A stretch of DNA of 22,869 nt from JAAYGT01 sp050252075. GTDB lineage: Bacteria > Pseudomonadota > Gammaproteobacteria > Burkholderiales > Burkholderiaceae_B. Made by a program: the position numbers and the translations under genes. Numbering within the stretch: position 1 is the first letter of the stretch; each line of letters begins with the position of its first letter. Below the pieces are notes generated by a model, which did not search any database, was not told the DNA's origin, and was given only the letters and a program-made list of their open reading frames with translations. The stretch covers positions 1-22,869 of the forward strand of contig JBFWLP010000053.1 in NCBI GenBank assembly GCA_050252075.1, written 5' to 3'. Positions 7,065-14,883 of the stretch are shown in pieces.

Positions 7065-8225
7065 ATGTCCGGCCCTGCCCTTGCCCCCCTTTCGAAACGC
7101 CGCTCCACCGGCGTATACGACGCGATCGTGATCGGCGGCGGTCTGGTGGGCTCGGCCATCGCCTATGGCTTGCGGAACCACCTGGACACCGTCGCCGTAC
7201 TCGATGAGGGCGACACGGCCTATCGTGCCTCGCGCGGGAATTTCGGGCTGGTCTGGGTGCAAAGCAAAGGCCTGGGCATGGCGCCCTACAGCCGCTGGAC
7301 ACTCACCTCGCGCGAACTCTGGCCGGAATTCGCCGGGCAACTTCAGGCCCTTACCGGCCTGAACGTGGCACTTGACCAGCGCGGCGGCCTGCACGCCGTG
7401 CTCAGCGAGGCCGAATTTGCACACCGGCAGGAACAACTCACCCGGCTGACCGCCCAGCCCGGCGCCGCCCGCTACCCCTGGAAAATGCTCGACAGGCACG
7501 AAGTGGCCGACCTGGTGCCGGGCCTGGGCCCCGACGTGCGTGGCGCCTCCTGGACCCCGGTAGACGCCACGGTCAATCCGCTTATCTTGTTGCGTGCACT
7601 GCATACCGCCTTTGCGCAACGGGGCGTGGATTACCTGCCGCTGCACCCGGTGAAGACCATCACCTTCCCGGACAAACTCTTTACGCTGCATACCCCCCAG
7701 GGCACGTTTCGTACCCCCCGGCTGGTGCTGGCCGCCGGCCTGGGCAATGCCGCCCTGGCTACCTGTGTAGGTCTGCACGCGCCGGTGCGGCCCCAGCGAG
7801 GCCAGATACTGGTACTGGAGCGCACCCGGCCCCTGTCGGCCCTTCCTTTCAGCACACTGCGTCAAATGAATGAAGGAACATGGCTGCTGGGCGACTCGCA
7901 GGAAGAGGCCGGGCTGAACGACCAAACCCCGGGTCTGGAAATACCGTCGGCCATTGCACAACGCGCTGTGCGCATTTTGCCGGCCCTGCGCCATGTTCGT
8001 ATGGTGCGAACCTGGTCGGCGTTACGCGTGATGTCACCCGACGGCTTTCCGCTTTACGACGAATCACCCACCCATCCCGGCGCCTTTCTGGCCACGTGTC
8101 ACAGCGGCGTGACTCTGGCCGCCGCCCACGCCTTGCAGCTGGCTCCCATGCTGTCCGCCGGCGGGTTGAGCCCGGACATGGCACCCTTTTCCTGCCGGAG
8201 GCTGAATGTTCCGCCGACTGCCTGA
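7065..8225 (+). CDS. FAD-dependent amine/amino-acid oxidase subunit (HcnC/OoxB/DAO type)
   Basis: The 386-aa product starts with a dinucleotide-binding fold (YDAIVIGGGLVGSAIAYGL, GxGxxG at 24-29) and continues as a D-amino-acid-oxidase-fold protein (PF01266), with the C-terminal segment MVRTWSALRVMSPDGFPLYD and a late HSGVTLAAA motif. Proteins like this form the catalytic subunit of hydrogen cyanide synthase, opine oxidases and D-hydroxyproline dehydrogenase; they oxidise a C-N bond and pass electrons to the partner subunits. The next two genes encode exactly those partners, and the 20-bp overlap with the 2Fe-2S gene supports one complex. A cyanide-forming role is less likely because an aldehyde dehydrogenase leads the operon. 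The ribosome site is weak, so coupling to the upstream gene is plausible. Confidence 0.88.
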   Translation: MSGPALAPLSKRRSTGVYDAIVIGGGLVGSAIAYGLRNHLDTVAVLDEGDTAYRASRGNFGLVWVQSKGLGMAPYSRWTLTSRELWPEFAGQLQALTGLNVALDQRGGLHAVLSEAEFAHRQEQLTRLTAQPGAARYPWKMLDRHEVADLVPGLGPDVRGASWTPVDATVNPLILLRALHTAFAQRGVDYLPLHPVKTITFPDKLFTLHTPQGTFRTPRLVLAAGLGNAALATCVGLHAPVRPQRGQILVLERTRPLSALPFSTLRQMNEGTWLLGDSQEEAGLNDQTPGLEIPSAIAQRAVRILPALRHVRMVRTWSALRVMSPDGFPLYDESPTHPGAFLATCHSGVTLAAAHALQLAPMLSAGGLSPDMAPFSCRRLNVPPTA

Positions 8226-8517
8226 TCTTGCCGGCGCCAATCACCCGGCGCCGGTCACCGTCACTCTCGACGGCGACACCGTACGATGCTTCTCGGGCGA
8301 CACAGTCGCCGTGGCGCTATTGCTCTCGGGCCGCCCGGCGTGCCGCAGCACGCCGGTATCCGGCGCCGCGCGCGGGCCCTTCTGCCTGATGGGCGTGTGC
8401 TACGACTGCCTGGTCACCATCGACGGCGTGCCGAATCAGCAAGCCTGTGTCACCCCTGTTCGTCAGGGCATGGTCATTGCCTGGCAAGACGGCCCGCGCG
8501 AGGTTGGATCATGCTGA
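8206..8517 (+). CDS. Small [2Fe-2S]-binding oxidase subunit (HcnA/OoxA N-terminal type)
   Basis: This 103-aa protein is a plant-type ferredoxin-like subunit. The cluster ligands are Cys60, Cys65, Cys68 and Cys81 (FCLMGVCYDC...QQAC), and VTVTLDGDTVRCFSGDTVA forms the beta-grasp start. It probably carries electrons between the flavin subunits of the complex encoded by the flanking genes. GGAGG lies 4 nt before the ATG, inside the 3' end of the preceding gene. The last bases overlap the next gene as ATGCTGA, so the three genes are tightly coupled. Its length matches HcnA-like proteins (about 100 aa). Confidence 0.9.
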   Translation: MFRRLPDLAGANHPAPVTVTLDGDTVRCFSGDTVAVALLLSGRPACRSTPVSGAARGPFCLMGVCYDCLVTIDGVPNQQACVTPVRQGMVIAWQDGPREVGSC

Positions 8518-9950
8518 ACGCCTTCGACACCGAGCTGCTGGTCATCGGCGCCGGCCCGGCAGGCCTGGCGGCAGCTACCACAGCCGCCGCACTGGGAATC
8601 GACACGGTGCTCATGGACGAGCAGGCCGCGCCCGGAGGACAAATTTATCGGGCCTTAAGCACCAGCCCGCTGCCCAGGCCGCAGATACTGGGCCAGGACT
8701 ACCTTGCGGGCCAAACCCTGATCGACGACTTCATGGCCGGTACGGCGCGCTATCAGCCCAACGCGATGGTATGGTCGATAACGCCGTTCACCCATGCCTT
8801 GGGGCAGCAAGGGTTTCACGCGGTCTGGTCCGAACAGGGCACTGCCCGCAGGCTGCGTGCCCGGCACATTCTGCTGGCCACCGGCGCCCAGGAACGGCCC
8901 GTTCCTTTGCCCGGCTGGACACTGCCTGGCGTCATGATGGCCGGCGCCGCCCAGATCGCCCTGAAAACATCGGGCCTGGTGCCCGACCAGAACGTTGTGC
9001 TGGCCGGCAGCGGGCCACTGCTGTACCTGCTGGCCTGGCAATACCAGCAGGCCGGGGCGCCGGTCACCGCCGTGCTCGACACCACACCGCCGGGACGCTG
9101 GGCAACCGCCCTTGACGACTGCTGGGATTTTCTGCGATCGCCTTACTTCAGAAAAGGCCTCGCGCTGGTTCGGCAGGTGCGCGCACACACCCGGGTAATT
9201 CATGGGGTGACCGGGCTGCAGGCACTGGGCAACGAAGCCGTCAACGCCGTACGCTACTCGGCCGGCGGCCACACATACACCATCGATACCCCGCTGCTGC
9301 TGTTGCACCAAGGCGTCATCCCCAATATCAACCTGCCCCAGGCCGCCGGCGCAACCCTGCGCTGGAATACCGCCCAAGCCTGCTGGGAACCCGCCTGCGA
9401 CCCGTGGGGTCAGAGCAACGTAACAGGCCTGCATATCGCCGGTGACGGCGCAGGCATTGCCGGTGCGCAAGTTGCCGCCGAGCGGGGCCGGCTGGCCGCA
9501 CTCGACGCCGCCATGCAACTGGGGCGTATCACGATGGCATCGCGCAACGCCAAAGCGGCCGCCAGCCGGCGCGCACTGGCCCGCGCCATGCGCGGACGGC
9601 GCTTTCTGGATACGTACTTCCGCCCCGCTGACGCCTTTCGCTACCCCGCCGACGACACGGTGGTATGCCGCTGCGAAGAGATTAGCGCTCAAGACATCTG
9701 CCGTGCCGTGGCCTTGGGCTGTACCGGGCCGAACCAGCTCAAAGCCTTCCTGCGCTGCGGCATGGGCCCCTGTCAGGGCCGATTCTGTGACGTTACCGTC
9801 ACCGAGCTGGTGGCCCGCGAACGGGGGATCAGCCCCGACGAAGCCGGCCACTACCGTCGACGCTTTCCGACCAAACCCGTCACGTTGGGCGAACTGGCCT
9901 CGCTACCCACTAACGACGCCGCACGTGCCGTGGTGCAACGCTCACCCTGA
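8511..9950 (+). CDS. NAD(P)/FAD-dependent oxidoreductase subunit with C-terminal BFD-like [2Fe-2S] domain (HcnB/OoxA type)
   Basis: The 479-aa product has an N-terminal FAD-binding motif (LLVIGAGPAGLAAA), the ATG-like segment LLATGAQERPVPLPGW and a second dinucleotide site (NVVLAGSGPLLYLLA). A C-terminal bacterioferritin-associated-ferredoxin-like domain carries Cys386, Cys388, Cys416 and Cys421 (CRCEE and CGMGPC). This layout matches the B subunit of hydrogen cyanide synthase, the A subunit of opine oxidases and related heterotrimeric amine dehydrogenases. The ATG at 8511 overlaps the stop of the 2Fe-2S gene by 7 bases. An open frame extends upstream to 8286, but the overlap start gives the family length. 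The complex is probably membrane-associated and feeds electrons to the respiratory chain; that is inference from the family. Confidence 0.9.
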   Translation: MLNAFDTELLVIGAGPAGLAAATTAAALGIDTVLMDEQAAPGGQIYRALSTSPLPRPQILGQDYLAGQTLIDDFMAGTARYQPNAMVWSITPFTHALGQQGFHAVWSEQGTARRLRARHILLATGAQERPVPLPGWTLPGVMMAGAAQIALKTSGLVPDQNVVLAGSGPLLYLLAWQYQQAGAPVTAVLDTTPPGRWATALDDCWDFLRSPYFRKGLALVRQVRAHTRVIHGVTGLQALGNEAVNAVRYSAGGHTYTIDTPLLLLHQGVIPNINLPQAAGATLRWNTAQACWEPACDPWGQSNVTGLHIAGDGAGIAGAQVAAERGRLAALDAAMQLGRITMASRNAKAAASRRALARAMRGRRFLDTYFRPADAFRYPADDTVVCRCEEISAQDICRAVALGCTGPNQLKAFLRCGMGPCQGRFCDVTVTELVARERGISPDEAGHYRRRFPTKPVTLGELASLPTNDAARAVVQRSP

Positions 9951-10035
9951 ACCGTGCACTGCCCGGCTGCACCGTACCTGTGTTTCTTGCTAGACTGAAT
10001 GACAACTGAATTTTGGCAACGATAAAGGAACAGCT

Positions 10036-11013
10036 ATGTTGGCAGCGTGGTATGAAGTCAATGGCAGTGCGGGCAACGTTATTCGTATCGGCGACTTGAG
10101 CGCGCACGAACCGGGCTACGGCGAAGTGCGCGTCAAGCTGCACGCGTCAGGGGTGAACCCGTCGGACGTCAAGTCGCGGGCGGCACGCCCTGTTCCCGAC
10201 GGTTTTTGCATTCCGCACAGTGACGGCGCCGGCATTATCGACGCCGTCGGCGACGGGGTGTCGCCCGACCGCGTGGGCCAGCGGGTATGGGTCTGGAACG
10301 GCCAGTGGCAACGTTCCTGGGGTACCGCCGCCGAATACATCACCCTGCCCGAACTGCAGGCCGTTCCCCTGCCCGACAACACCTCGTTTGAAGAAGGGGC
10401 CTGCCTGGGTATCCCCGCTCTCACGGCTTTTCGCGCCGTCGAGCTGCTGGGTTCCATTGCCGGCAAAACCGTAGTGGTCATCGGCGCCGGATCATCGGTG
10501 GGCCACTACGTTACACAAATGGCCGTGCTGGGCGGCGCCACTGTAATCGGCACCGCCGGATCGCCTGAACGGATCGCGCTGGCCAAGGCGTCCGGCGCGG
10601 CGTACGTGGTGAACTACAAAACCGAGCCCGTGGTCGAGCGCATCAAGGAACTTACCGGCGGGCGCGGCGCCGACGGCCTGATCGACATGGATTTCAGCAG
10701 TACCGCCGCCCTGCTGGGCCAGGGTATCGTGGCGCCGCATTCCACCGTGGTCAGCTACGGAACCAACACCGCCGCCGACATTCCCGTGCCGTTTCGCAGC
10801 CTGCTGTTCGCGTCGCTGACCCTGCAATTGTTCCTGGTGTACGACCTGACCCCGCCGGTGCGCCAGCATGCCATCACGCGGCTGAACGAATGGCTGGCCG
10901 CCGGAAAGCTGAAACACGTGATCGGTGCCCGCTTCCCCCTGGCCGAAACCGCCAAAGCCCACGAGGCGGTGGAAAGCGGCAAGGTGGTGGGCAGCGTCGT
11001 GGTAACGGCGTAA
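10036..11013 (+). CDS. Zinc-independent MDR family quinone oxidoreductase-like protein
   Basis: This 325-aa protein belongs to the medium-chain dehydrogenase/reductase superfamily. It has a GroES-like start (VRVKLHASGVNPSDVKSRA), the turn IPHSDGAGIIDAVG, and a Rossmann domain with VVVIGAGSSVGHYVTQMA (about 146-163) and GGRGADGLIDMD. The cysteines that hold structural zinc in alcohol dehydrogenases are missing, which places it with NADPH:quinone reductases (zeta-crystallin type). AAAGGAAC gives a good ribosome site before the ATG. An 85-bp gap separates it from the oxidase genes, so it may share their transcript or have its own promoter. Its substrate is unknown; enone or quinone reduction is the family expectation. 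Confidence 0.9.
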   Translation: MLAAWYEVNGSAGNVIRIGDLSAHEPGYGEVRVKLHASGVNPSDVKSRAARPVPDGFCIPHSDGAGIIDAVGDGVSPDRVGQRVWVWNGQWQRSWGTAAEYITLPELQAVPLPDNTSFEEGACLGIPALTAFRAVELLGSIAGKTVVVIGAGSSVGHYVTQMAVLGGATVIGTAGSPERIALAKASGAAYVVNYKTEPVVERIKELTGGRGADGLIDMDFSSTAALLGQGIVAPHSTVVSYGTNTAADIPVPFRSLLFASLTLQLFLVYDLTPPVRQHAITRLNEWLAAGKLKHVIGARFPLAETAKAHEAVESGKVVGSVVVTA

Positions 11014-11056
11014 TGTATTAATTGGTTACGTAAGTTTCAATTTTTTACTTACTAAA

Positions 11057-11086
11057 ATCACAGATCGTCACAAGGTTGTTTAGAAT
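11057..11086 (+). promoter_or_regulatory. Candidate sigma-70 promoter for the RTX gene
   Basis: ATCACA (11057-11062, four of six matches to TTGACA) and TAGAAT (11081-11086, five of six matches to TATAAT) are separated by 18 bases in an AT-rich part of the 233-bp gap before the RTX gene. Just upstream, GTAAGT (11030-11035) and ACTTAC (11047-11052) form an inverted repeat, next to the palindrome TTACGTAA (11026-11033); either could bind a regulator. If used, the promoter gives a leader of about 150 nt. Confidence 0.35.
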
Positions 11087-11202
11087 CGGCTAATCGGGGA
11101 CATTGTCGCTCATATTTTTATAGCAACAGCCCCCGCTCAACCCATCAATTCCAGACTCCCTGCCGCACACGGATTGCCACCTGGAAGTACTGCGACACCG
11201 GC

Positions 11203-11240
11203 TGTCCTCCTTGTCTGGAGACACTCCCTTTAGCAAGGAG
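11203..11240 (+). promoter_or_regulatory. Leader hairpins that pair the Shine-Dalgarno site of the RTX gene
   Basis: Two adjacent stems can form in the RNA. The first pairs TGTC-TCC (11203-11210, C11207 bulged) with GGAGACA (11217-11223). The second pairs CTCC-TT (11224-11230, C11228 bulged) with AAGGAG (11235-11240), which is the ribosome site 6 nt before the ATG. The alternating CTCC/GGAG/CTCC/GGAG order also permits a different pairing. This could restrain translation; it is seen in sequence only. Confidence 0.4.
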
Positions 11241-11246
11241 ACCGCC

Positions 11247-14129
11247 ATGGCAACACCCCTTCCCTTCAATATCAATTGGTATCTGCAACAGAACCCCGAT
11301 GTCGCCCAGGCCGTGCAAGCCGGGCTTATTAATGCCCAGACCCATTTCCAGCTGTTTGGTCGGGCCGAAGGCCGCAACGCCAGCCCCCTGTTCAATTCCC
11401 AACAATACCTGAATGACAACCCCGACGTTGCTCAGGCCGTACAAGCCGGGCTGATCACGGCGTGGGATCATTTTGAGCTTTTCGGCGGCAACGAGGGCCG
11501 ATCACCCACCCCTCTGTTTGACGAGCAATTCTATCTGCAGCAAAACCCCGATGTAGCGTTAGCCATTGCCAACGGTATTATTCAGTCGGCAGCCCAGCAT
11601 TTTGTGCTTTTTGGGCAAGGGGAACCCCGCGCCATTAACCCGGCCATCGACCTGGGAAAATACCTGAACAGCAACCCCGATCTGGGCGAAGCTGCAACGA
11701 ACGGCGTGATCAATGCCTTCGACCACCTGATGCAATTTGGCATCAATGAAGGTCGTGACCTGGGCAACGGCGTGAAATTATCGGACTTTTCCAGCGACCC
11801 GCAGTTTGCAGAATCGTTGACCAATGGCTTGATCGAGCAGGCGCTGAACCGCGTGAAAGAGGTGGCACCGTTCATTCCGTCGTTTGAGCGACCCGCCGGA
11901 TGGACTCCCCCCGCCGACACGCCCATTCCCGTCGACTTCGTGCCACCGGCAGGCTCCGGCGTAAAACTGGTGATTCCCGCGGAAGTCGTGGTGCCGGATG
12001 GTGTGGAGCTGCCGGACACTATTTTTGACTTGCCCGTGGTTCCTGGCGGCACAGGCGGCGCCGGGAGCCCAGCCGCGCAAGATACAACGCCGGCCAGCCT
12101 TGTGAGCGTCAGCGGCAACTTTTTTAGTGGCAGTATCGAAAACAAAACCGATTACGAACAAGGTGATGTCATTACCTTTACGTTTTCAGAAAAGGTAAAA
12201 GCGACTTCGATTCTGGAAGCAACACTCACTGTCGACAAGGCCACGCTAGGAGATCATTCATCGATCAAGGCACTGGACCTTTCCGGGGAATACGCCACCA
12301 CATTTGCCATTGAACTCGGAGCCAACACAACGATCGTCGCAGGCGGGTCCATTTCTATCGACAAAGAGGACGTCATAGATACGGCGAACAACTCTCCGCT
12401 AGATGCAATCACAATTGACGTTCCTGCCTTGGCCAAAGCCAATCTAGTGCTAACGGAAGAAAACAGCACCACCATGTCCGGCACCGCAGGTAACGATGTT
12501 TTCGTTATCGTGGGCGCCATAGCGGCTAGTCAGTATGGCAATGACGACGCTCTGTGGGCCGACACAACAATTCAAAATGATATCGTGCGGACGGAAACTA
12601 CAACCTCGTCAGCCACCGGGATTACATCGGTCAATCCCAACGGATCCGGCTACGACGTACTACATGTGTATGGCATCGCAAACTTGCGCGGTGTCGACGT
12701 TTCGAACATTAGCCAGGTTTATTTACATTCGGATGTAGAGTTCACCGAAAGCCAGCTGGCATCATTTACGGAAGGTACCCGTATCATCGGCGACGGCAGC
12801 AGCACGTTAAGAATTGCAAACTCCGACGCGGAGTCGGTGGACTTATCTCGTCTTGGCCTTGAAAATCTGGCCCAACTGGATATTGGCGATAGCGTATCGG
12901 CGATCATGAGCCAGACGAACCTGGGCGCCGTGAAAACCGTATCGTCGGGATTTAGCAATGCGAAGATACAGGCTGCCGCTGAGGCAACCCTTGATTTTGC
13001 CAGTAAATCGCTCTTTGGCGGAGCAGCCTATCTAGAGAGCGACGGAGCGACAACCAATGAAACAACCAAGAATGCAAATGACATCGGAACAATTATTGAC
13101 ACCATAAATGATCAAGTCATTAAACCGGTGAATGCGCTGCTTGGAGTAACGGGGTATACCGATGGCACGCCGACAGGCGACGACAACGTCCCGCTCAAGA
13201 ATTACTGGCAAACGCTGGCTGCCAAAGAAACTTACGAATTAATGTGTGACGATTTGGCGGGCGGATCAATATTACTAGGTCGTGAAGGCGTGCAGAATTT
13301 CATTTCTGGTGGGTCTGGAAGCGACACTATTTATGGCGCAAACAAGAGTACGAACTTTATCTATGGCGGCGCAAACGAGGACACAGCAACCAATAAGGTT
13401 TATGGCGGTGAGGAGCGTGACTTTATTGCTGGCGGCGATGGCCAAGACTTGATATTGGGTCAATCAGGAAACGACTTTATCTCTGGTGGAGCCGGGAACG
13501 ATGTAATCCGGGCCGGCTATGGCGATAATTTCATTTCAACAGGCTCCGGGGTCGACAGAATTATTGTGGAATCTGATGCCGAAGCAGCAGGCATCGATTT
13601 TGTCGACCAAAGCGCCTTGTTTGGTGGAGAGCCCTCGTCTGTTGAAGATATCTTCGATTTCTCACTGGCGATGACTGGCTATGAGCTGCAGGGTGTAGTT
13701 CAACTAGAAGGGAATGAAACGTTCACAATAGTTAGCGACACGATGCAACATGCTTTCACCAGTTTGGGACAAAACAATGACGCGGTCATTGTACTGACCG
13801 GAGAAAGCGGTGAGTTCAGTGGCTATGGTACGGCAGAGCAATTAGAGGGCACCCTTCTGAATAACGAAGTCGGAAGTCAAGAAACAGGAAACCGCGTTAT
13901 TTTCTGGAACATGGACAACAGTAGTGCGGTTGGCTTCGGGATACTAGTCAATCCGACGGGCGCTCCCACGGAAGGCCAAGAAGATCTACAAGTGCACGCA
14001 TTTGGCGTGATTGGAGGCTTCGAAAACACCAACGCGGTGACAGCATTCTTGAACGCAATCAGCGCAACAAACATAGCATTTACCGGACAAATCGGTATCG
14101 ACTTCATGTACGAGGCTCCAGCCGTTTAG
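11247..14129 (+). CDS. Large RTX-type surface protein with N-terminal tandem repeats (candidate S-layer-like or adhesin passenger)
   Basis: The 960-aa product starts at ATG 11247 behind AAGGAG (6 nt spacing); an in-frame TTG at 11211 lacks a site. Residues 8-170 hold four copies of a repeat of about 42 residues (YLxxNPDVAxAxxxG...HFxLFGxxEGR). Pro-rich sequence follows to about 280, then an Ig-like or cadherin-like beta domain at about 282-395 (DVITFTFSEKVKATSILEA). A beta-rich, Asn/Asp/Ser/Thr-rich middle leads to calcium-binding RTX nonapeptides (688-773) and a C-terminal region that would hold the type I export signal. There is no signal peptide and only one cysteine (in LMCDD). These traits fit export by the HlyD/ABC pair at 1-2387. 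The N-terminal repeats may mediate surface anchoring, as N-terminal regions do in the Caulobacter and Campylobacter S-layer proteins; that is analogy, not homology. GC content drops after about 12100. Confidence 0.9.
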   Translation: MATPLPFNINWYLQQNPDVAQAVQAGLINAQTHFQLFGRAEGRNASPLFNSQQYLNDNPDVAQAVQAGLITAWDHFELFGGNEGRSPTPLFDEQFYLQQNPDVALAIANGIIQSAAQHFVLFGQGEPRAINPAIDLGKYLNSNPDLGEAATNGVINAFDHLMQFGINEGRDLGNGVKLSDFSSDPQFAESLTNGLIEQALNRVKEVAPFIPSFERPAGWTPPADTPIPVDFVPPAGSGVKLVIPAEVVVPDGVELPDTIFDLPVVPGGTGGAGSPAAQDTTPASLVSVSGNFFSGSIENKTDYEQGDVITFTFSEKVKATSILEATLTVDKATLGDHSSIKALDLSGEYATTFAIELGANTTIVAGGSISIDKEDVIDTANNSPLDAITIDVPALAKANLVLTEENSTTMSGTAGNDVFVIVGAIAASQYGNDDALWADTTIQNDIVRTETTTSSATGITSVNPNGSGYDVLHVYGIANLRGVDVSNISQVYLHSDVEFTESQLASFTEGTRIIGDGSSTLRIANSDAESVDLSRLGLENLAQLDIGDSVSAIMSQTNLGAVKTVSSGFSNAKIQAAAEATLDFASKSLFGGAAYLESDGATTNETTKNANDIGTIIDTINDQVIKPVNALLGVTGYTDGTPTGDDNVPLKNYWQTLAAKETYELMCDDLAGGSILLGREGVQNFISGGSGSDTIYGANKSTNFIYGGANEDTATNKVYGGEERDFIAGGDGQDLILGQSGNDFISGGAGNDVIRAGYGDNFISTGSGVDRIIVESDAEAAGIDFVDQSALFGGEPSSVEDIFDFSLAMTGYELQGVVQLEGNETFTIVSDTMQHAFTSLGQNNDAVIVLTGESGEFSGYGTAEQLEGTLLNNEVGSQETGNRVIFWNMDNSSAVGFGILVNPTGAPTEGQEDLQVHAFGVIGGFENTNAVTAFLNAISATNIAFTGQIGIDFMYEAPAV
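11268..11756 (+). repeat. Four tandem coding repeats of about 42 residues in the RTX protein
   Basis: Aligned cores are WYLQQNPDVAQAVQAGLI, QYLNDNPDVAQAVQAGLI, FYLQQNPDVALAIANGII and KYLNSNPDLGEAATNGVI, each followed by about 9 residues and then F-x-L/Q-F-G-x-x-E-G-R (the third has GEPR). Units start about 42 residues apart. The first two are nearly identical at DNA level over PDVAQAVQAG, which points to a fairly recent duplication. A fifth, degraded copy may follow (FSSDPQFAESLTNGLIEQAL). Confidence 0.85.
13308..13565 (+). repeat. RTX calcium-binding nonapeptide array
   Basis: Residues 688-773 contain copies of the GGxGxDxhx motif: GGSGSDTIY, GGDGQDLIL, GQSGNDFIS, GGAGNDVIR, AGYGDNFIS and TGSGVDRII, with degenerate units between them (IYGGANEDT, VYGGEERDF). 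Such arrays fold into a parallel beta-roll when calcium binds outside the cell and are typical of type I secretion substrates. Confidence 0.9.
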
Positions 14130-14136
14130 CCAATAC

Positions 14137-14883
14137 TTACCGCCACGCCAGATACAGCCCCTGAATCAGGTAGACCGCCCCCATGATCAGCAAAATACCT
14201 TTGCTCCAGCGCTGGAACTGGCGGTCGGACAGCTTTTCCAGCACATGGCGGCTGAGCGACGTGCCGGCAATGGCCAGAACCACGCTCAGGCCATACACCC
14301 ACAGGGGCAGCCGCGCGCCGTCCACCATGCCCCCGGCCGGCAGGAAATAGGCAAGTTTCGCCAGATGCGCCCCGGTCTGGCAAAACGCCTTGGTGGCCAC
14401 CACCACGCGACGGTCGGCTTTGGAATGAATGAAGAACGCGTCGAGCACCGGGCCGGACACCCCGGCCAGAAACTGCAAAATGCCGTTAATCAGGCCGCAC
14501 AGTTCGGCGCCCAGACGGCTGTCGGCCTGCGGAAAAAACCGGGGCGGCACGGCGAGCACCAGAAACGGCAAAGCGCCCAGACAAATCAGCACCACCGCGC
14601 GGTCGGGCACATAGCTCACGAAGAAAAAAACGCCATACGCGGCCGCCAGCCCCACCGTAAAACGAAACACCACCCAATAATCGGCGTAACGCCGCCACAC
14701 CATACTGCGCCAGCCATTGGCCGACATCAGTGTCACCCCATGCAGCACCATGGCCACCGGAACCGGGAGCACGACCAGCAGCGCCCCCATCAGAACCATA
14801 CCACCGGCCATGCCGAACACCCCCGACACGAAGCCGGTCAGCAAGGCCGATGCCCCCAGAAACGCGATCACCAGTACGCTCAT
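14137..14883 (-). CDS. TSUP-family permease (TauE/SafE, sulfite exporter type)
   Basis: This 248-aa, very hydrophobic protein has about eight predicted membrane segments. It shows the family pattern of a glycine-rich first helix (LLTGFVSGVFGMAGGMVLMG) and a second half with GLINGILQFLAGVSGPVLDAF, reminiscent of the duplicated TauE/SafE fold. Members move sulfite, sulfonates or other organic anions; the substrate here is unknown. It converges on the RTX gene with a 7-bp gap and no obvious terminator between them, so their 3' ends may interfere. It is divergent from the 444-aa gene, from which 154 bp separate it. No link to the surface system is evident apart from position. Confidence 0.9.
   Translation of the reverse strand: MSVLVIAFLGASALLTGFVSGVFGMAGGMVLMGALLVVLPVPVAMVLHGVTLMSANGWRSMVWRRYADYWVVFRFTVGLAAAYGVFFFVSYVPDRAVVLICLGALPFLVLAVPPRFFPQADSRLGAELCGLINGILQFLAGVSGPVLDAFFIHSKADRRVVVATKAFCQTGAHLAKLAYFLPAGGMVDGARLPLWVYGLSVVLAIAGTSLSRHVLEKLSDRQFQRWSKGILLIMGAVYLIQGLYLAWR

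Noticed and set aside
8286..8510. Upstream extension of the HcnB-like protein
   Set aside because: It overlaps the whole 2Fe-2S subunit gene in another frame; the ATG at 8511 overlapping TGA is typical coupling and gives the normal family length.
8655..9851. Minus-strand open frame of 398 codons opposite the HcnB-like gene
   Set aside because: The plus strand shows FAD and iron-sulfur motifs over the same span; the antisense product has no recognisable features or ribosome site. The same holds for minus-strand frames at 6280-7302 and 7047-7994.
7065..9950. Calling the oxidase trimer hydrogen cyanide synthase (hcnABC)
   Set aside because: The subunit layout is the same in opine and hydroxyproline enzymes, and the gene context with an aldehyde dehydrogenase argues for amine catabolism, so no gene symbol is given.
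11026..11052. GTAAGT/ACTTAC inverted repeat as a terminator for the MDR gene
   Set aside because: The stem is AT-rich, the T-run lies inside the loop rather than after the stem, and it would be a poor intrinsic terminator; an operator or chance is more likely.
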